Shown piece by piece: positions 1-8,552 of a stretch of 64,000 nucleotides of DNA. The stretch lies in NCBI GenBank assembly GCA_040403495.1, contig JBBAKM010000012.1:1-64000 (forward strand), given 5' to 3'. A program made the position numbers and the translations under genes. Below the pieces are notes generated by a model. It saw only the letters and a list, made by a program, of their open reading frames with translations, was not told the DNA's origin and searched no databases. The DNA is from JABMMZ01 sp040403495 (lineage in GTDB: Bacteria > Bacteroidota > Bacteroidia > NS11-12g > UBA955). The stretch's first letter is position 1, and each line of letters opens with the position of its first letter.

Positions 1-1
1 T

Positions 2-31
2 AAAAAAAGCCTCCACAAATGTGAAGGCTTT
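2..31 (-). terminator. Intrinsic terminator after the tRNA-Arg gene
   Basis: The arms AAAGCCT (6-12) and AGGCTTT (25-31) enclose an inner CAC/GTG stem. On the minus strand the hairpin runs into a T tract, and it lies just downstream of the tRNA-Arg gene. Confidence 0.75.
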
Positions 32-39
32 GATACTTG

Positions 40-113
40 TGATCCCGAAGGGATTCGAACCCCTGACCCACAGATTAGAAATCTGTTGCTCTATCCAACT
101 GAGCTACGAGACC
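40..113 (-). tRNA. tRNA-Arg (anticodon TCT)
   Basis: The minus strand folds as a full cloverleaf of 73 nt plus discriminator A. The acceptor arms are GGTCTCG and CGGGATC (two G-T wobbles), and the T loop is TTCGAAT. The anticodon loop TTTCTAA sits in an ACAGA/TCTGT stem, giving TCT, which reads AGA. No CCA is encoded. It is the last of three tRNA genes pointing the same way and is followed by a terminator. Confidence 0.95.
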
Positions 114-178
114 ATTAACATTCAAAAAAAAAGGCAGTAACAGTTTATTAATATCTAGACTGTCAACTGCCGTTTTTG

Positions 179-252
179 TCGGGGTGGCAGGATTTGAACC
201 TACGACCTTCTGCTCCCAAAGCAGACGCGATACCGGGCTACGCTACACCCCG
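179..252 (-). tRNA. tRNA-Pro (anticodon TGG)
   Basis: The acceptor stem CGGGGTG/CACCCCG is perfectly paired and is typical of bacterial tRNA-Pro. The anticodon stem TCTGC/GCAGA encloses TTTGGGA, giving TGG. The T arm AGGTTCAAATCCT is intact. CCA is not encoded. Confidence 0.95.
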
Positions 253-409
253 AAGTAGTTGTTTTGATTACTTATTCTTGCAAACAAATAATAAATGTCG
301 GACCAAACTATAAAACATCCGACCAAAAGGGTCTTTTCTAATTTTAAGAACTTCTGCAAAAGTACAATTTATTTTTTAAATTGTAAAATTACTTTTCAAC
401 TTTATTTCG

Positions 410-496
410 CGGTGAGGGAGGGATTCGAACCCTCGGTACAGTTTCCCGTACGGCAGTTTAGCAAACTGCTACTTTAGGCCACTCAGTCACCTCACC
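410..496 (-). tRNA. tRNA-Ser (anticodon GCT)
   Basis: The acceptor stem is GGTGAGG/CCTCACC with discriminator G. The anticodon stem-loop has the anticodon GCT (reads AGC and AGT). A long class II variable arm built on GTAC pairing (around 430-455) identifies a serine tRNA. It is the first of the three minus-strand tRNA genes. Confidence 0.95.
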
Positions 497-626
497 TATT
501 GAGGGGGGCAAAAATATTCAATATTTTTGAAAAACAAAAACTTTTTTATTTATTGAAAAAAATACATTTTTCTGACATTTTAAAATTTAGAATTGCTTAA
601 TATTGAAACTTGATATTATTTTTTAT

Positions 627-3278
627 ATGAGCATCAAAGACTTGTTGAAATTTAGAGACATTAAAACCTATGGAAGCACTGAGTGGTTGGCACACAATGC
701 AAAGAAGTACAGATCTGTTTTTGACGAAAATGAAACCGCTTACATTTATTGCGAGTTTTCTTTTTTTAACAAAAAATACGATGAAGATAATTGGGATTTA
801 AAGTTAAAATTGAAATGTTTGAATGAAGCAGATGAAGAAATTTGCGATTTAAACTGTGATAGAACAATCGATAAACGCGATAATATCGTTTTTGTTCGTG
901 AAGGTTGGGGGGTAAAAACACCCAATACCTATTGGAAAGCAGGAGCTTACCGTTGGGAAGCCTATGTTAATGATGAACTATTTGCGACCAAAAGTTTCTA
1001 TATCGAACGTCAAGGCGTTGTTAAAAATGGAAATAATCCCTTCTTTAAAATTAATACTTTAAAACTTTATGAAGGTCCCGATGCCAACTTAATTGACAAT
1101 GAAAGAAAATACTACATTTGTTTCAATGCCCTAACCACTCGCTACATTTGGATCGAAATTAATGCCAAAAATTTAGTTAGAAAAAGTACAGATTGGGCCT
1201 GTGAATTGGTGTTTAATTATAAAACCTCTTCAGGATACCTTAAAGGCTCCGCTACAAAACTGTTTTTTGTAAAGCCTGACGATGAGAATTTTAGTACCAC
1301 TGTAGGGTGGGGTAGTGATATGTTAGGGACTTGGGGTAGAGGTCGTTACTACATTGAAGTGGTGTTTATGGACGAACTAGTTGCAAGTGTGCCTTTCGAA
1401 ATTGGCGATGATTACGTAGAAGCGGTTGAAGAGGATTTTATTCCTTTAGTGCAGTCAGGGTTCTACTTTGATGCTGATTTTGACTTCGAATTAGAAGATG
1501 ACAACCAAGAAACAAGTGAGGTGAAACCCGAAGTTGCCAAAGTTCCTGTGGTTAATGATTCTTATGAAAATGTATTAAAAGATTTAGATGCTATGATTGG
1601 TTTGGATAGCATTAAATCTAAAGTTAAAGAATATACCAACTACCTTAAATTTATTGCTTTGCGTAAAGAAAAAGGGGTTGCAGACAGTGAGCATATCAAC
1701 TTGCATGCAGTCTTTAAAGGAAATCCGGGAACGGGTAAAACCACCGTTGCAAGAATGCTTGGTAGAATCTATAAAGAATTAGGGTTACTCAAAAAAGGTC
1801 ACGTGCATGAAGTAGATAGAGGGGATTTGGTAGCTGAGTTTATAGGACAAACAGCTCCAAAAACTAAAGAAGCTATCAAAAAAGCAAAAGATGGTATCCT
1901 TTTTATTGATGAAGCTTATTCATTAGCCCGTAAAGACGATGACAGTAAAGACTTTGGAAAAGAAGCCATTGAAATCTTATTGAAAGAACTGAGCGATGCA
2001 AGTGACATTGCCATTATTGTGGCAGGTTATCCTACCGAAATGAACACTTTCCTTGAGTCTAACCCTGGTTTAAAATCGCGTTTTAACATGATTTATGAAT
2101 TCCCTGATTATATACCACAGGAATTAATCAAAATCTCGGAATATGCTTGTCAAAAAAGAGGTGTTAAGTTAAGCGAAAGTGCTGTCGCAGAAATGTACAA
2201 ACATTTGGTAGATGCTTACAGAAATAGAGATAAATTCTTTGGAAATGCAAGAATGGTTAATTCCATGATTGATGAGTTTAAAATGAATTTAGGATTAAGA
2301 GTAATGAAAGTTAAAGACCCAAATAAATTAACTTTGGATACCCTTAGCACTATTGAAAAAGAAGATGTTTTAAAAGCATTTACGGCTCAGTCTAAAACCG
2401 ATGCCGATATTCCTATCGACGAAGAATTATTGAAAGAATCGGTTGGAAAACTCAGAAAACTTACCGGTTTGGCAAAGGTTAAAAATGATATTGATGAACT
2501 GATTAAGTTGGTGAGATATTACAAGGAGTCTGGAAAAAATCCACGTGAAATATTTTCATTACATTCCGTGTTTTTGGGTAACCCTGGAACGGGTAAAACG
2601 ACTGTAGCCAGAATTTTAGCTCAGATATACAAAGCATTGGGTATTTTAGAGCGTGGTCATTTGGTGGAGTGTGACAGACAATCTTTAGTGGGTGGTTACA
2701 TTGGTCAAACGGCAATAAAAACCTCTGAGTTGTTAGACAAATCACAAGGAGGTGTATTGTTTATAGATGAGGCCTATTCATTAACAGAGGGTGGTGGAAA
2801 TGATTACGGCAGAGAAGCCATAGAAACTATCTTGAAAAGAATGGAAGACCAAAGAGGAAAATTTGTAGTAATAGCGGCAGGTTATACTCAAAATATGGAG
2901 AAATTCTTGGAGACCAATCCTGGTTTAAAATCTAGGTTCGACCGTACTTTCTTATTCGAAGACTTTAATGCCGAAGATTTATATGGTATCGCTATCCAAC
3001 AATTGGCCGACCATAACTTAATTCCAGATGAGGCTGCCAAAGAACAACTTAAAACTTACATTTCCTACATGTACCAAAAACGCGATAAGTTTTTTGGAAA
3101 TGGAAGGGCAGTAAGAAAGGTAATAGAAGAAGCGGTGAGAAATCAACATTTAAGATTGAGCGAATTGCCGAAGAGCAAAAGAACTGCTAAGGTAATTGGG
3201 ACACTTGTTTTTGAAGATGTTGATGAATTTAAAGCAGACAATATTCCTTCACAAAAAACTGGAATTGGATTCAAATAA
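627..3278 (+). CDS. Double CbbX/SpoVK-type AAA+ ATPase with duplicated N-terminal beta domain
   Basis: About 883 residues. Two AAA+ modules of the CbxX/CfqX (SpoVK, EccA-like) class are visible. The first has Walker A GNPGTGKTT near residue 365 and Walker B ILFIDEAYSL near 422. The second has the same Walker A near 651 and VLFIDEAYSL near 708. Both keep the GLKSRF arginine-finger region. The first ~280 residues hold two related beta-rich repeats (about 15-135 and 150-280), each ending in a G-x-Y-x-x-E-x-x-x-x-(D)EL-x-A-x-x-F pattern. I prefer ATG 627 to the TTG eight codons upstream because it gives a normal start, MSIKDLLKF. AAA+ proteins of this class remodel protein complexes; the substrate here is unknown. 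The glycosyltransferase gene starts 2 nt after its stop, so the two are probably co-transcribed. Confidence 0.85.
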   Translation: MSIKDLLKFRDIKTYGSTEWLAHNAKKYRSVFDENETAYIYCEFSFFNKKYDEDNWDLKLKLKCLNEADEEICDLNCDRTIDKRDNIVFVREGWGVKTPNTYWKAGAYRWEAYVNDELFATKSFYIERQGVVKNGNNPFFKINTLKLYEGPDANLIDNERKYYICFNALTTRYIWIEINAKNLVRKSTDWACELVFNYKTSSGYLKGSATKLFFVKPDDENFSTTVGWGSDMLGTWGRGRYYIEVVFMDELVASVPFEIGDDYVEAVEEDFIPLVQSGFYFDADFDFELEDDNQETSEVKPEVAKVPVVNDSYENVLKDLDAMIGLDSIKSKVKEYTNYLKFIALRKEKGVADSEHINLHAVFKGNPGTGKTTVARMLGRIYKELGLLKKGHVHEVDRGDLVAEFIGQTAPKTKEAIKKAKDGILFIDEAYSLARKDDDSKDFGKEAIEILLKELSDASDIAIIVAGYPTEMNTFLESNPGLKSRFNMIYEFPDYIPQELIKISEYACQKRGVKLSESAVAEMYKHLVDAYRNRDKFFGNARMVNSMIDEFKMNLGLRVMKVKDPNKLTLDTLSTIEKEDVLKAFTAQSKTDADIPIDEELLKESVGKLRKLTGLAKVKNDIDELIKLVRYYKESGKNPREIFSLHSVFLGNPGTGKTTVARILAQIYKALGILERGHLVECDRQSLVGGYIGQTAIKTSELLDKSQGGVLFIDEAYSLTEGGGNDYGREAIETILKRMEDQRGKFVVIAAGYTQNMEKFLETNPGLKSRFDRTFLFEDFNAEDLYGIAIQQLADHNLIPDEAAKEQLKTYISYMYQKRDKFFGNGRAVRKVIEEAVRNQHLRLSELPKSKRTAKVIGTLVFEDVDEFKADNIPSQKTGIGFK

Positions 3279-3280
3279 AC

Positions 3281-4423
3281 ATGACATTACAATATCCCAA
3301 TACGATATTTGAAGTCGTACTATTTGTATCATGTGGACTTTTGGTTTTAATACAACTAATGGTTCATTTCTATTTAATTCTACCGTTTTTAAAAGTCAAA
3401 AAAACTGACTTGCCTACTCATGTTTCTTGGCCAGCTGTAAGTATTGTTATATCCATTCGTGCTGATTTTGAAAATATTCAAAAGCTTTTGCCAGAATTGA
3501 TGAATCAAAATTATCCAAACTTTGAAATTGTTCTAATAGACGATGCCAGTTGGGATGAAACTAAATCTTTTATTGAAGAATCTGTTAAGCAATTTCCGAA
3601 TGTAAAAGGGGTGTATGTGACCGAAGAAATGAAAAAACAAACACTCGGTAAAAAACTTGCACTTACGCTAGGAATAAAAGCGGCCTCTCATGATATTATC
3701 GTTTTAACAGATGCTGACTGTATGCCCGCCTCTTCTTATTGGTTGCAAAGAATGGTTGCCCCTTATCTGGAAAATCCATCTACAGAAATTGTGCTTGGCT
3801 ATTCTCCCTTTATTAGAAAACAGACTTTTGTTAATCTAATTTCACAAATGGATAATTTATGGACTGCTATTTTGTATTTTTCATACGCAGTGCGCAACAA
3901 AGCCTATATGGGTGTTGGAAGAAACATGAGTTACAAAAAGTCTTTATTCCTGAAAGTGAAAGGTTTTGCCAGTCATTTACATGTGCTTTCAGGTGATGAT
4001 GATTTGTTTGTAAGAGACGCAGCTAATTCTACCAATACTGCTATTTGTATTCATCCCGATGCCTTTATGTTTACAAGTAGTAAAAGCAGTTTTAATACAT
4101 GGTATTTGCAAAAAAAGAGACATACTTTTGTTGGGAAATATTACAAGTTTAAAGACAAAGTAAAGCTCGGATTTATTGGTTTGTCACATGCGTTAATGTG
4201 GGTTTTAATCGTTTTTAATTTGTTTTTACTAAACAATTGGTTTTGGACATTGATTCTGTTGTTATTGTTTTGGTTGATTAAATTTCCATTGATTTTTATG
4301 GCGTTCAAAAAACTCAAACACAAATATAAAATAGTATGGATGCCCTTCTTTGATATGTTCTATGTTATCTATAATGCAATGTTTGGGTTGGTGAATTTAT
4401 TTAATAAACAAAAGAAATGGTAG
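3281..4423 (+). CDS. Membrane-anchored family 2 glycosyltransferase
   Basis: 380 residues. An N-terminal membrane helix (about 10-32) is followed by a GT-A domain opening with PAVSIVISIRA. The nucleotide-binding acidic residues are in VLIDDASWD (about 86-94) and LTDADCMP (about 141-148). GDDDLFVRDA corresponds to the usual catalytic acidic and acceptor region. Two to three hydrophobic segments follow in the C-terminal 100 residues, so catalysis is on the cytoplasmic face. This is the general architecture of processive or lipid-linked family 2 transferases; the sugar and acceptor cannot be read from the sequence. It overlaps rsmG by 7 nt. Confidence 0.82.
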   Translation: MTLQYPNTIFEVVLFVSCGLLVLIQLMVHFYLILPFLKVKKTDLPTHVSWPAVSIVISIRADFENIQKLLPELMNQNYPNFEIVLIDDASWDETKSFIEESVKQFPNVKGVYVTEEMKKQTLGKKLALTLGIKAASHDIIVLTDADCMPASSYWLQRMVAPYLENPSTEIVLGYSPFIRKQTFVNLISQMDNLWTAILYFSYAVRNKAYMGVGRNMSYKKSLFLKVKGFASHLHVLSGDDDLFVRDAANSTNTAICIHPDAFMFTSSKSSFNTWYLQKKRHTFVGKYYKFKDKVKLGFIGLSHALMWVLIVFNLFLLNNWFWTLILLLLFWLIKFPLIFMAFKKLKHKYKIVWMPFFDMFYVIYNAMFGLVNLFNKQKKW

Positions 4424-5040
4424 ACTCTGCAATCATACAAACGTATTTTAAGGAACTTTCTGAAAAGCAAATTAGGCAGTTCGATCAGTTGTATGCGCTT
4501 TATACAGAATGGAATGAGAAAATTAATGTCATTTCCCGAAAAGACATAGATGAATTGTATGTAAGGCACGTTTTACATTCTTTGGCTACAGCAAAATTCA
4601 TTGATTTTACTCAAATTCGTTCAGTCTTAGACATAGGAACAGGCGGTGGATTCCCTGGAATTCCTTTGGCCATTTTATTCCCTGATATTGAGTTTTATTT
4701 GGTAGATTCTATAGGAAAAAAAATAGGGGTTGTAAATGCCGTTATTGAAGGTACGGGGCTAACAAATGTTAAAGCAGAACAATTAAGAGCAGAGCAAGTT
4801 AAAGGCAAGTATGATTTGGTTGTAAGCAGGGCAGTGACCCAATTGGTTGATTTTTATGCATGGATACACAAGAATTTAAAGACAGATTCTGAGGTTGCTT
4901 GTTTAAAAGGAGGCGATTTAACACAAGAGTTGATTAATTTTAAAGAAGTTTACCCGCGCAAAAAAATAACGATCGAGTCTATTTTCCCCGGTTTTGATGA
5001 TCCGTTTTTTGAAACCAAAAAATTACTAATTGTAAGGTAA
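4417..5040 (+). CDS. rsmG: 16S rRNA (guanine-527-N7)-methyltransferase RsmG
   Basis: 207 residues, the normal length for the family. The SAM-binding motif is VLDIGTGGGFPGIPLAI (about 67-83). YDLVVSRAVTQL (motif IV region) and a conserved N terminus with LYTEWNEKINVISRKD are present. RsmG methylates N7 of G527 in 16S rRNA, in the 530 loop. The start codon lies inside the 3' end of the glycosyltransferase gene, indicating translational coupling. Nothing unusual. Confidence 0.93.
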   Translation: MVDSAIIQTYFKELSEKQIRQFDQLYALYTEWNEKINVISRKDIDELYVRHVLHSLATAKFIDFTQIRSVLDIGTGGGFPGIPLAILFPDIEFYLVDSIGKKIGVVNAVIEGTGLTNVKAEQLRAEQVKGKYDLVVSRAVTQLVDFYAWIHKNLKTDSEVACLKGGDLTQELINFKEVYPRKKITIESIFPGFDDPFFETKKLLIVR

Positions 5041-5052
5041 TTATTGTTGTAA

Positions 5053-5077
5053 AAAACGCCATTCTCAGTGGCTTTTA
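5053..5077 (+). terminator. Weak hairpin after rsmG
   Basis: An AAAA/TTTT and GCCA/TGGC stem with one bulged C is followed by TTTTATT, 13 nt after the rsmG stop. The stem is short, so this is tentative. Confidence 0.35.
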
Positions 5078-5256
5078 TTCAGTAAAAAGGCAATCGTAAA
5101 CTTCTGTTTAATTCTAAGTTAATGTATCACCAATACTAGTAAAAATAGTTCATTTTTAGTTTTGGATTGCGATGTCAATTGTTTTTTCTTGATTTAATTA
5201 AAACCTAGACAATATTTTCAAACTGTTTTCTGTTAATAATGAATACGACTTTATAA

Positions 5257-6336
5257 ATGGCAATTAAATTTACTTTAAATAAAAAAATAAGACTTACAAT
5301 TTGTGTTTTCCTTGTAGTGAATGCATTAAATGCTAACAACTACTTAGGTTCTACTAGTTTTGGAACTCATGTGTATTTGTATACTCACAGCAGTCTTGTA
5401 AAAGTGGACTTGCAATCAAAGCAACAGCAAATGGAGAAAAACATTAAAAAGGACACCATTACAACTCAGGCTTTGATAAATATAGGGATGTCTAAAGATA
5501 ATTCCACAGGCAAAGAGCATGTGATGTTTCAGAATATTAATGTTTTTGAGATTTTGAGTATAGGCAATAGGAATGACAGTTTGTATGTGGCAATCCGATT
5601 TAAAAACCCTAAAAATCTTTATTTGTACAGCTATTGTTTGTTGCGGTTCGACCAAGATTTAAACTTTCATAAAGTCTACGTTATAAAATATCCTCCCTTA
5701 GTTTCTTACAATTACTTTCCTCAATACAAAGAGTTGGAATTTACCGATGATGCTCAACTTCGTTTACTTTATTGCGACAGTTCCAAACAATTTTGCCAAA
5801 TAAATTTTAGATTTAATGAAAATAAAAGCACGCTTAAGTCGGACCCCAAAAGCAGAGTGCTTGTAAAGCATTTTACATTATTTGCCATGTTTACTTCGCA
5901 AAAAGCAATTGTATCACCTAGTTTGTATGCCATTAAAGGCAGTGATTGGTATTACATGCTTCCTTATCCTGTGTTTTTTGATGCCAATTTATCACGGTTT
6001 TTAGACCCGTTTAACATGAAACAGAGTATCATAGAATCAGATAAAAAAACACATTATAAAGGATTTTCAACATCACCAAGCATGACACATGATGCCTTTA
6101 ATCTTAATTATATTCTTTACCACGCCGTTCAAGCATCTTCAGGTTTACAGGTTTATGTAAAAAATATTGAAAAAGGAGTGTTGCAAAAATTGAGTTTCAA
6201 AAATGGCAGTAGTAGTTTTGTGACAGAGGATGTGATGCCACTTAAAAATGGATTAACTTATTTCTTTTTTACCAATAACAATCAAAACTATCTGTTGTAT
6301 AAAGATGAAAAGACAGAGATAGTCAAATTGCCCTAA
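5257..6336 (+). CDS. Exported protein of unknown function
   Basis: 359 residues; I do not recognise the family. The N terminus has a basic stretch, a hydrophobic core (LTICVFLVVNALNA) and a plausible Sec cleavage site. There is no lipobox Cys. The rest is rich in alternating hydrophobic and aromatic strands and ends in NGLTYFFF...YLLYKDE, compatible with a beta-propeller or beta-sandwich. Its size and ending loosely recall the DUF4221-like lipoproteins at 29.4 and 31.9 kb, but I see no convincing alignment. It stands alone, with 216 nt of non-coding sequence upstream. Confidence 0.6.
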   Translation: MAIKFTLNKKIRLTICVFLVVNALNANNYLGSTSFGTHVYLYTHSSLVKVDLQSKQQQMEKNIKKDTITTQALINIGMSKDNSTGKEHVMFQNINVFEILSIGNRNDSLYVAIRFKNPKNLYLYSYCLLRFDQDLNFHKVYVIKYPPLVSYNYFPQYKELEFTDDAQLRLLYCDSSKQFCQINFRFNENKSTLKSDPKSRVLVKHFTLFAMFTSQKAIVSPSLYAIKGSDWYYMLPYPVFFDANLSRFLDPFNMKQSIIESDKKTHYKGFSTSPSMTHDAFNLNYILYHAVQASSGLQVYVKNIEKGVLQKLSFKNGSSSFVTEDVMPLKNGLTYFFFTNNNQNYLLYKDEKTEIVKLP

Positions 6337-6351
6337 TATTCAATTCGAAAG

Positions 6352-6687
6352 CTATTTAAAGCGATTAAATTCATTTTCCTTGTAGTTTCTGATAATTGAA
6401 TTTAAGGCATTTCGTTCAAGCATGTTTTTTAATTCATTAGTTGAAGTTTTATAGACATTTGACGTGTCAAAATAATCGTCCTCATTAAATTGTTCGGTAT
6501 AATGACTGTATTCATTTCTATTGCGATACATCATAATACTGTCATTCTTTATATCAAAGACAAAATTGAAGTAATAGGGGTTCAATTGATTTTTGTCATT
6601 TACCATTAAGTACACATCTCCCACTTTTGGATGATTAATCATTAAGTTTTTTTCCTTTTGGGCTTTAAGATTTAAACTAATTCCCAA
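6352..6687 (-). CDS. Small exported protein with disrupted 5' end
   Basis: 111 residues from a TTG codon; unknown function. Reading upstream of the TTG in the same frame gives RFLFVCIITLG followed by ISLNLKAQ, a clear signal-peptide core and cleavage region. No ATG precedes it before a TGA codon that lies in a dispersed repeat (6714-6834). I infer that the repeat replaced the original start codon and promoter, so the gene may be silent or exported inefficiently. The mature part is hydrophilic and rich in Asn, Tyr and acidic residues. Downstream genes are convergent. Confidence 0.5.
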   Translation of the reverse strand: MGISLNLKAQKEKNLMINHPKVGDVYLMVNDKNQLNPYYFNFVFDIKNDSIMMYRNRNEYSHYTEQFNEDDYFDTSNVYKTSTNELKNMLERNALNSIIRNYKENEFNRFK

Positions 6688-6713
6688 TGTAATAATACAA
6701 ACAAAGAGAAACC

Positions 6714-6834
6714 GTCATTCTGGAATTCGGCTCTGCGAATATGCAGAATCTTATCATTTGTGCTCCGCAATTCAGAAGATTCCGTATAATTGCCCCAACC
6801 ACAAGCACAATCCGCAGCAATTTACGGAATGACT
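6714..6834. repeat. MITE-like dispersed repeat with short inverted ends
   Basis: About 121 bp bounded by GTCATTCT at the left and GGAATGAC at the right, which are imperfect inverted repeats. Internal GATTCTGC/GGAATCTT-type segments are also complementary. The element sits between two small minus-strand genes. It supplies the last 20 codons of the upstream one and abuts the truncated signal peptide of the downstream one. GTCATTC-ended non-coding repeats are common in Bacteroidota genomes; copy number here is unknown. Confidence 0.55.
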
Positions 6835-7080
6835 GAAGGGTGCCTTAACTTGATTTTTTAGGTTTTTTTTGATTTTTTCATCCCGAACAGGTTCGTCGCA
6901 CACTTTGCATCGAACATGGACTACATTGTCTCCCATTGGACAAAAAGGGATGAAATAGACATGAAAATAGTCTCTGTAAATCTTTACATCCATGTCGTTT
7001 TTCTTGCAACTCAAACAGGTGATTTGATACTCTGTGTATTTTTTTATTCTTGCAGTTTTATTGCCATAGGTTAAGAACAT
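6772..7080 (-). CDS. Zinc-ribbon protein with repeat-derived C terminus
   Basis: 102 residues. Two CxxC pairs (CLSC at about 23-26 and CKVC at about 59-62) flank a hydrophobic beta core with YFHVYFIPFCPMG, as in small zinc-ribbon domain proteins of Bacteroidota. The last 20 residues (SHSVNCCGLCLWLGQLYGIF) are encoded by the 121-bp repeat, so the original C terminus is probably lost. Function unknown; binding of a metal by the four Cys is inferred. Confidence 0.62.
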   Translation of the reverse strand: MFLTYGNKTARIKKYTEYQITCLSCKKNDMDVKIYRDYFHVYFIPFCPMGDNVVHVRCKVCDEPVRDEKIKKNLKNQVKAPFSHSVNCCGLCLWLGQLYGIF

Positions 7081-7136
7081 AATTTTTATTAAAGTTCAAA
7101 TGGATGAAAGATTTTTTATTTTTTCAAATTTAAAAT

Positions 7137-7174
7137 AAAAAAAGGGTATTCATTAAATTGAATACCCTTTTTTT
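7137..7174 (-). terminator. Strong intrinsic terminator after nhaD
   Basis: A perfect 16-bp stem (7137-7152 pairs with 7159-7174) of AAAAAAAGGGTATTCA type with a 6-nt loop. It has A and T tracts at both ends. It lies about 40 nt past the nhaD stop. Confidence 0.85.
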
Positions 7175-7214
7175 AATATTATTAACTTGAATAAGGCTTT
7201 AATTTCTTTTGTTC

Positions 7215-8498
7215 TTAATGGCTTATTGCGTAAATACCAATATAGGTAATAGCACCAGCCAAATAACCCAATAGCGCTAACCAAGATATTTTCTTTAAGT
7301 ACCAAATGAAGTCAATTTTTTCCATACCCATTACTGCCACACCTGCAGCAGAACCAATAATCAAACAACTTCCTCCTGTACCTGCAGTGTATGCAATGAA
7401 TTCCCACATTTTGTGATCCATAGGGAATGTTTCTATGCTATACATTTTCATGGTTGCAGCTACAATAGGCACATTGTCAACTACAGCTGATAATAAACCG
7501 ATAGCTATTGCTATTAAATCCTGATTACCTATTGTTTGGTCCATCCAAGCAGCTAAGTTTGCCAAAGTGCCAATACCTTGTAAAACGCCTATTGCTAACA
7601 ATATACCTAAGAAAAACAAAACACTTGAGGTGTCAATTTTTGATAATGCATGAATAGCGCTGTATTGTTTTCTTTCTTCTTCTTCTTTGTCAATATGTAA
7701 TAATTCAGAAGCAATCCAAACGATAGCCAAACTGAATAACATACCCATGTATGGAGGTAAGTGAGTAACTGTTTTGAAAACAGGAACAAACAATAAACCT
7801 GCAATACCTAATAATAAAATTAATAAACTGCCTTTTACTTTTTCTTCTTTTTCTGCTTTGTCGTAATCGTAAGAATCACGTTTAACTTCTCCTCTTAATT
7901 TAAAACTAACTACAATCAAAGGAATAAATAAACATACTAAAGATGGAATAATTAGCATTTTTATAATGTTGGCACTGCTAATTTGACCACCAATCCAAAG
8001 CATAGTAGTGGTAACGTCACCAATAGGAGACCACGCGCCACCTGCATTGGCAGCAATAATTACAATACCTGCAAAAAACAAACGTTGTTCTTTGTCGTGA
8101 ACTAATTTTCTTAACAATGAAACCATAACAATAGCGGTAGTTAAGTTGTCTAATAGTGCAGATAAGAAAAAGGTTAATAAACCAATAATCCATAATAATT
8201 TTCTGGCATCTTTGGTTTTAATTCTGTTAGTGATGATTTTGAAACCTTGATGGGCATCAATGATTTCGACAATCGTCATAGCGCCTAATAGAAAGAAGAG
8301 GATTTGAGCCGTGTTTGCCAACTCGTGATTCAATTCTAGATTGATTTCAGCGATGTGATGGTGCTCGAAAAGTGCCCAAATACCCCACATTAATGCGGCA
8401 ATAATTAAGGCAGGTGCCGTTTTGTTGATGTGCAACGGATGTTCAAATGCTATAGCTAAATAGCCGAGAACGAAGATAATGATTAATAAAATTTCCAT
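7215..8498 (-). CDS. nhaD: NhaD-type Na+/H+ antiporter
   Basis: 427 residues with about 11-12 hydrophobic segments. It belongs to the NhaD branch of the ArsB/NhaD ion transporter superfamily. Typical motifs are FLLGAMTIVEIIDAHQGF, LSALLDNLTTAIVMVSLLRKL and ANAGGAWSPIGDVTTTMLWI, plus a second half with VVDNVPIVAATMKM and AGTGGSCLIIGSAAG. It should exchange cytoplasmic Na+ or Li+ for protons at the inner membrane. An AT-rich palindrome lies 25 nt upstream of the start and a strong terminator follows the gene. The DUF2480 gene lies upstream in the same direction. Confidence 0.9.
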   Translation of the reverse strand: MEILLIIIFVLGYLAIAFEHPLHINKTAPALIIAALMWGIWALFEHHHIAEINLELNHELANTAQILFFLLGAMTIVEIIDAHQGFKIITNRIKTKDARKLLWIIGLLTFFLSALLDNLTTAIVMVSLLRKLVHDKEQRLFFAGIVIIAANAGGAWSPIGDVTTTMLWIGGQISSANIIKMLIIPSLVCLFIPLIVVSFKLRGEVKRDSYDYDKAEKEEKVKGSLLILLLGIAGLLFVPVFKTVTHLPPYMGMLFSLAIVWIASELLHIDKEEEERKQYSAIHALSKIDTSSVLFFLGILLAIGVLQGIGTLANLAAWMDQTIGNQDLIAIAIGLLSAVVDNVPIVAATMKMYSIETFPMDHKMWEFIAYTAGTGGSCLIIGSAAGVAVMGMEKIDFIWYLKKISWLALLGYLAGAITYIGIYAISH

Positions 8499-8522
8499 TT
8501 GGATTAAAATTGGGGCGAATAT

Positions 8523-8542
8523 ATATCTATTTTAATAGATAT
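8523..8542. promoter_or_regulatory. AT-rich palindrome upstream of nhaD
   Basis: Nine-bp arms ATATCTATT and AATAGATAT are separated by TT, between the DUF2480 gene and the nhaD start. The position fits an operator, but there is no direct evidence of a binding protein. Confidence 0.35.
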
Positions 8543-8552
8543 TAAATAATTA

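Noticed and set aside
295..477. Open frame over the tRNA-Ser region
   Set aside because: It runs through the tRNA-Ser gene on the opposite strand, has no family similarity and no promoter.
1..500. tRNA cluster as an integration site of a mobile element
   Set aside because: No integrase, no repeat of a tRNA 3' end and no phage genes are near.
6772..6834. C-terminal Cys pair CCGLC of the zinc-ribbon protein as a functional motif
   Set aside because: It is encoded by the dispersed repeat and is unlikely to be ancestral.
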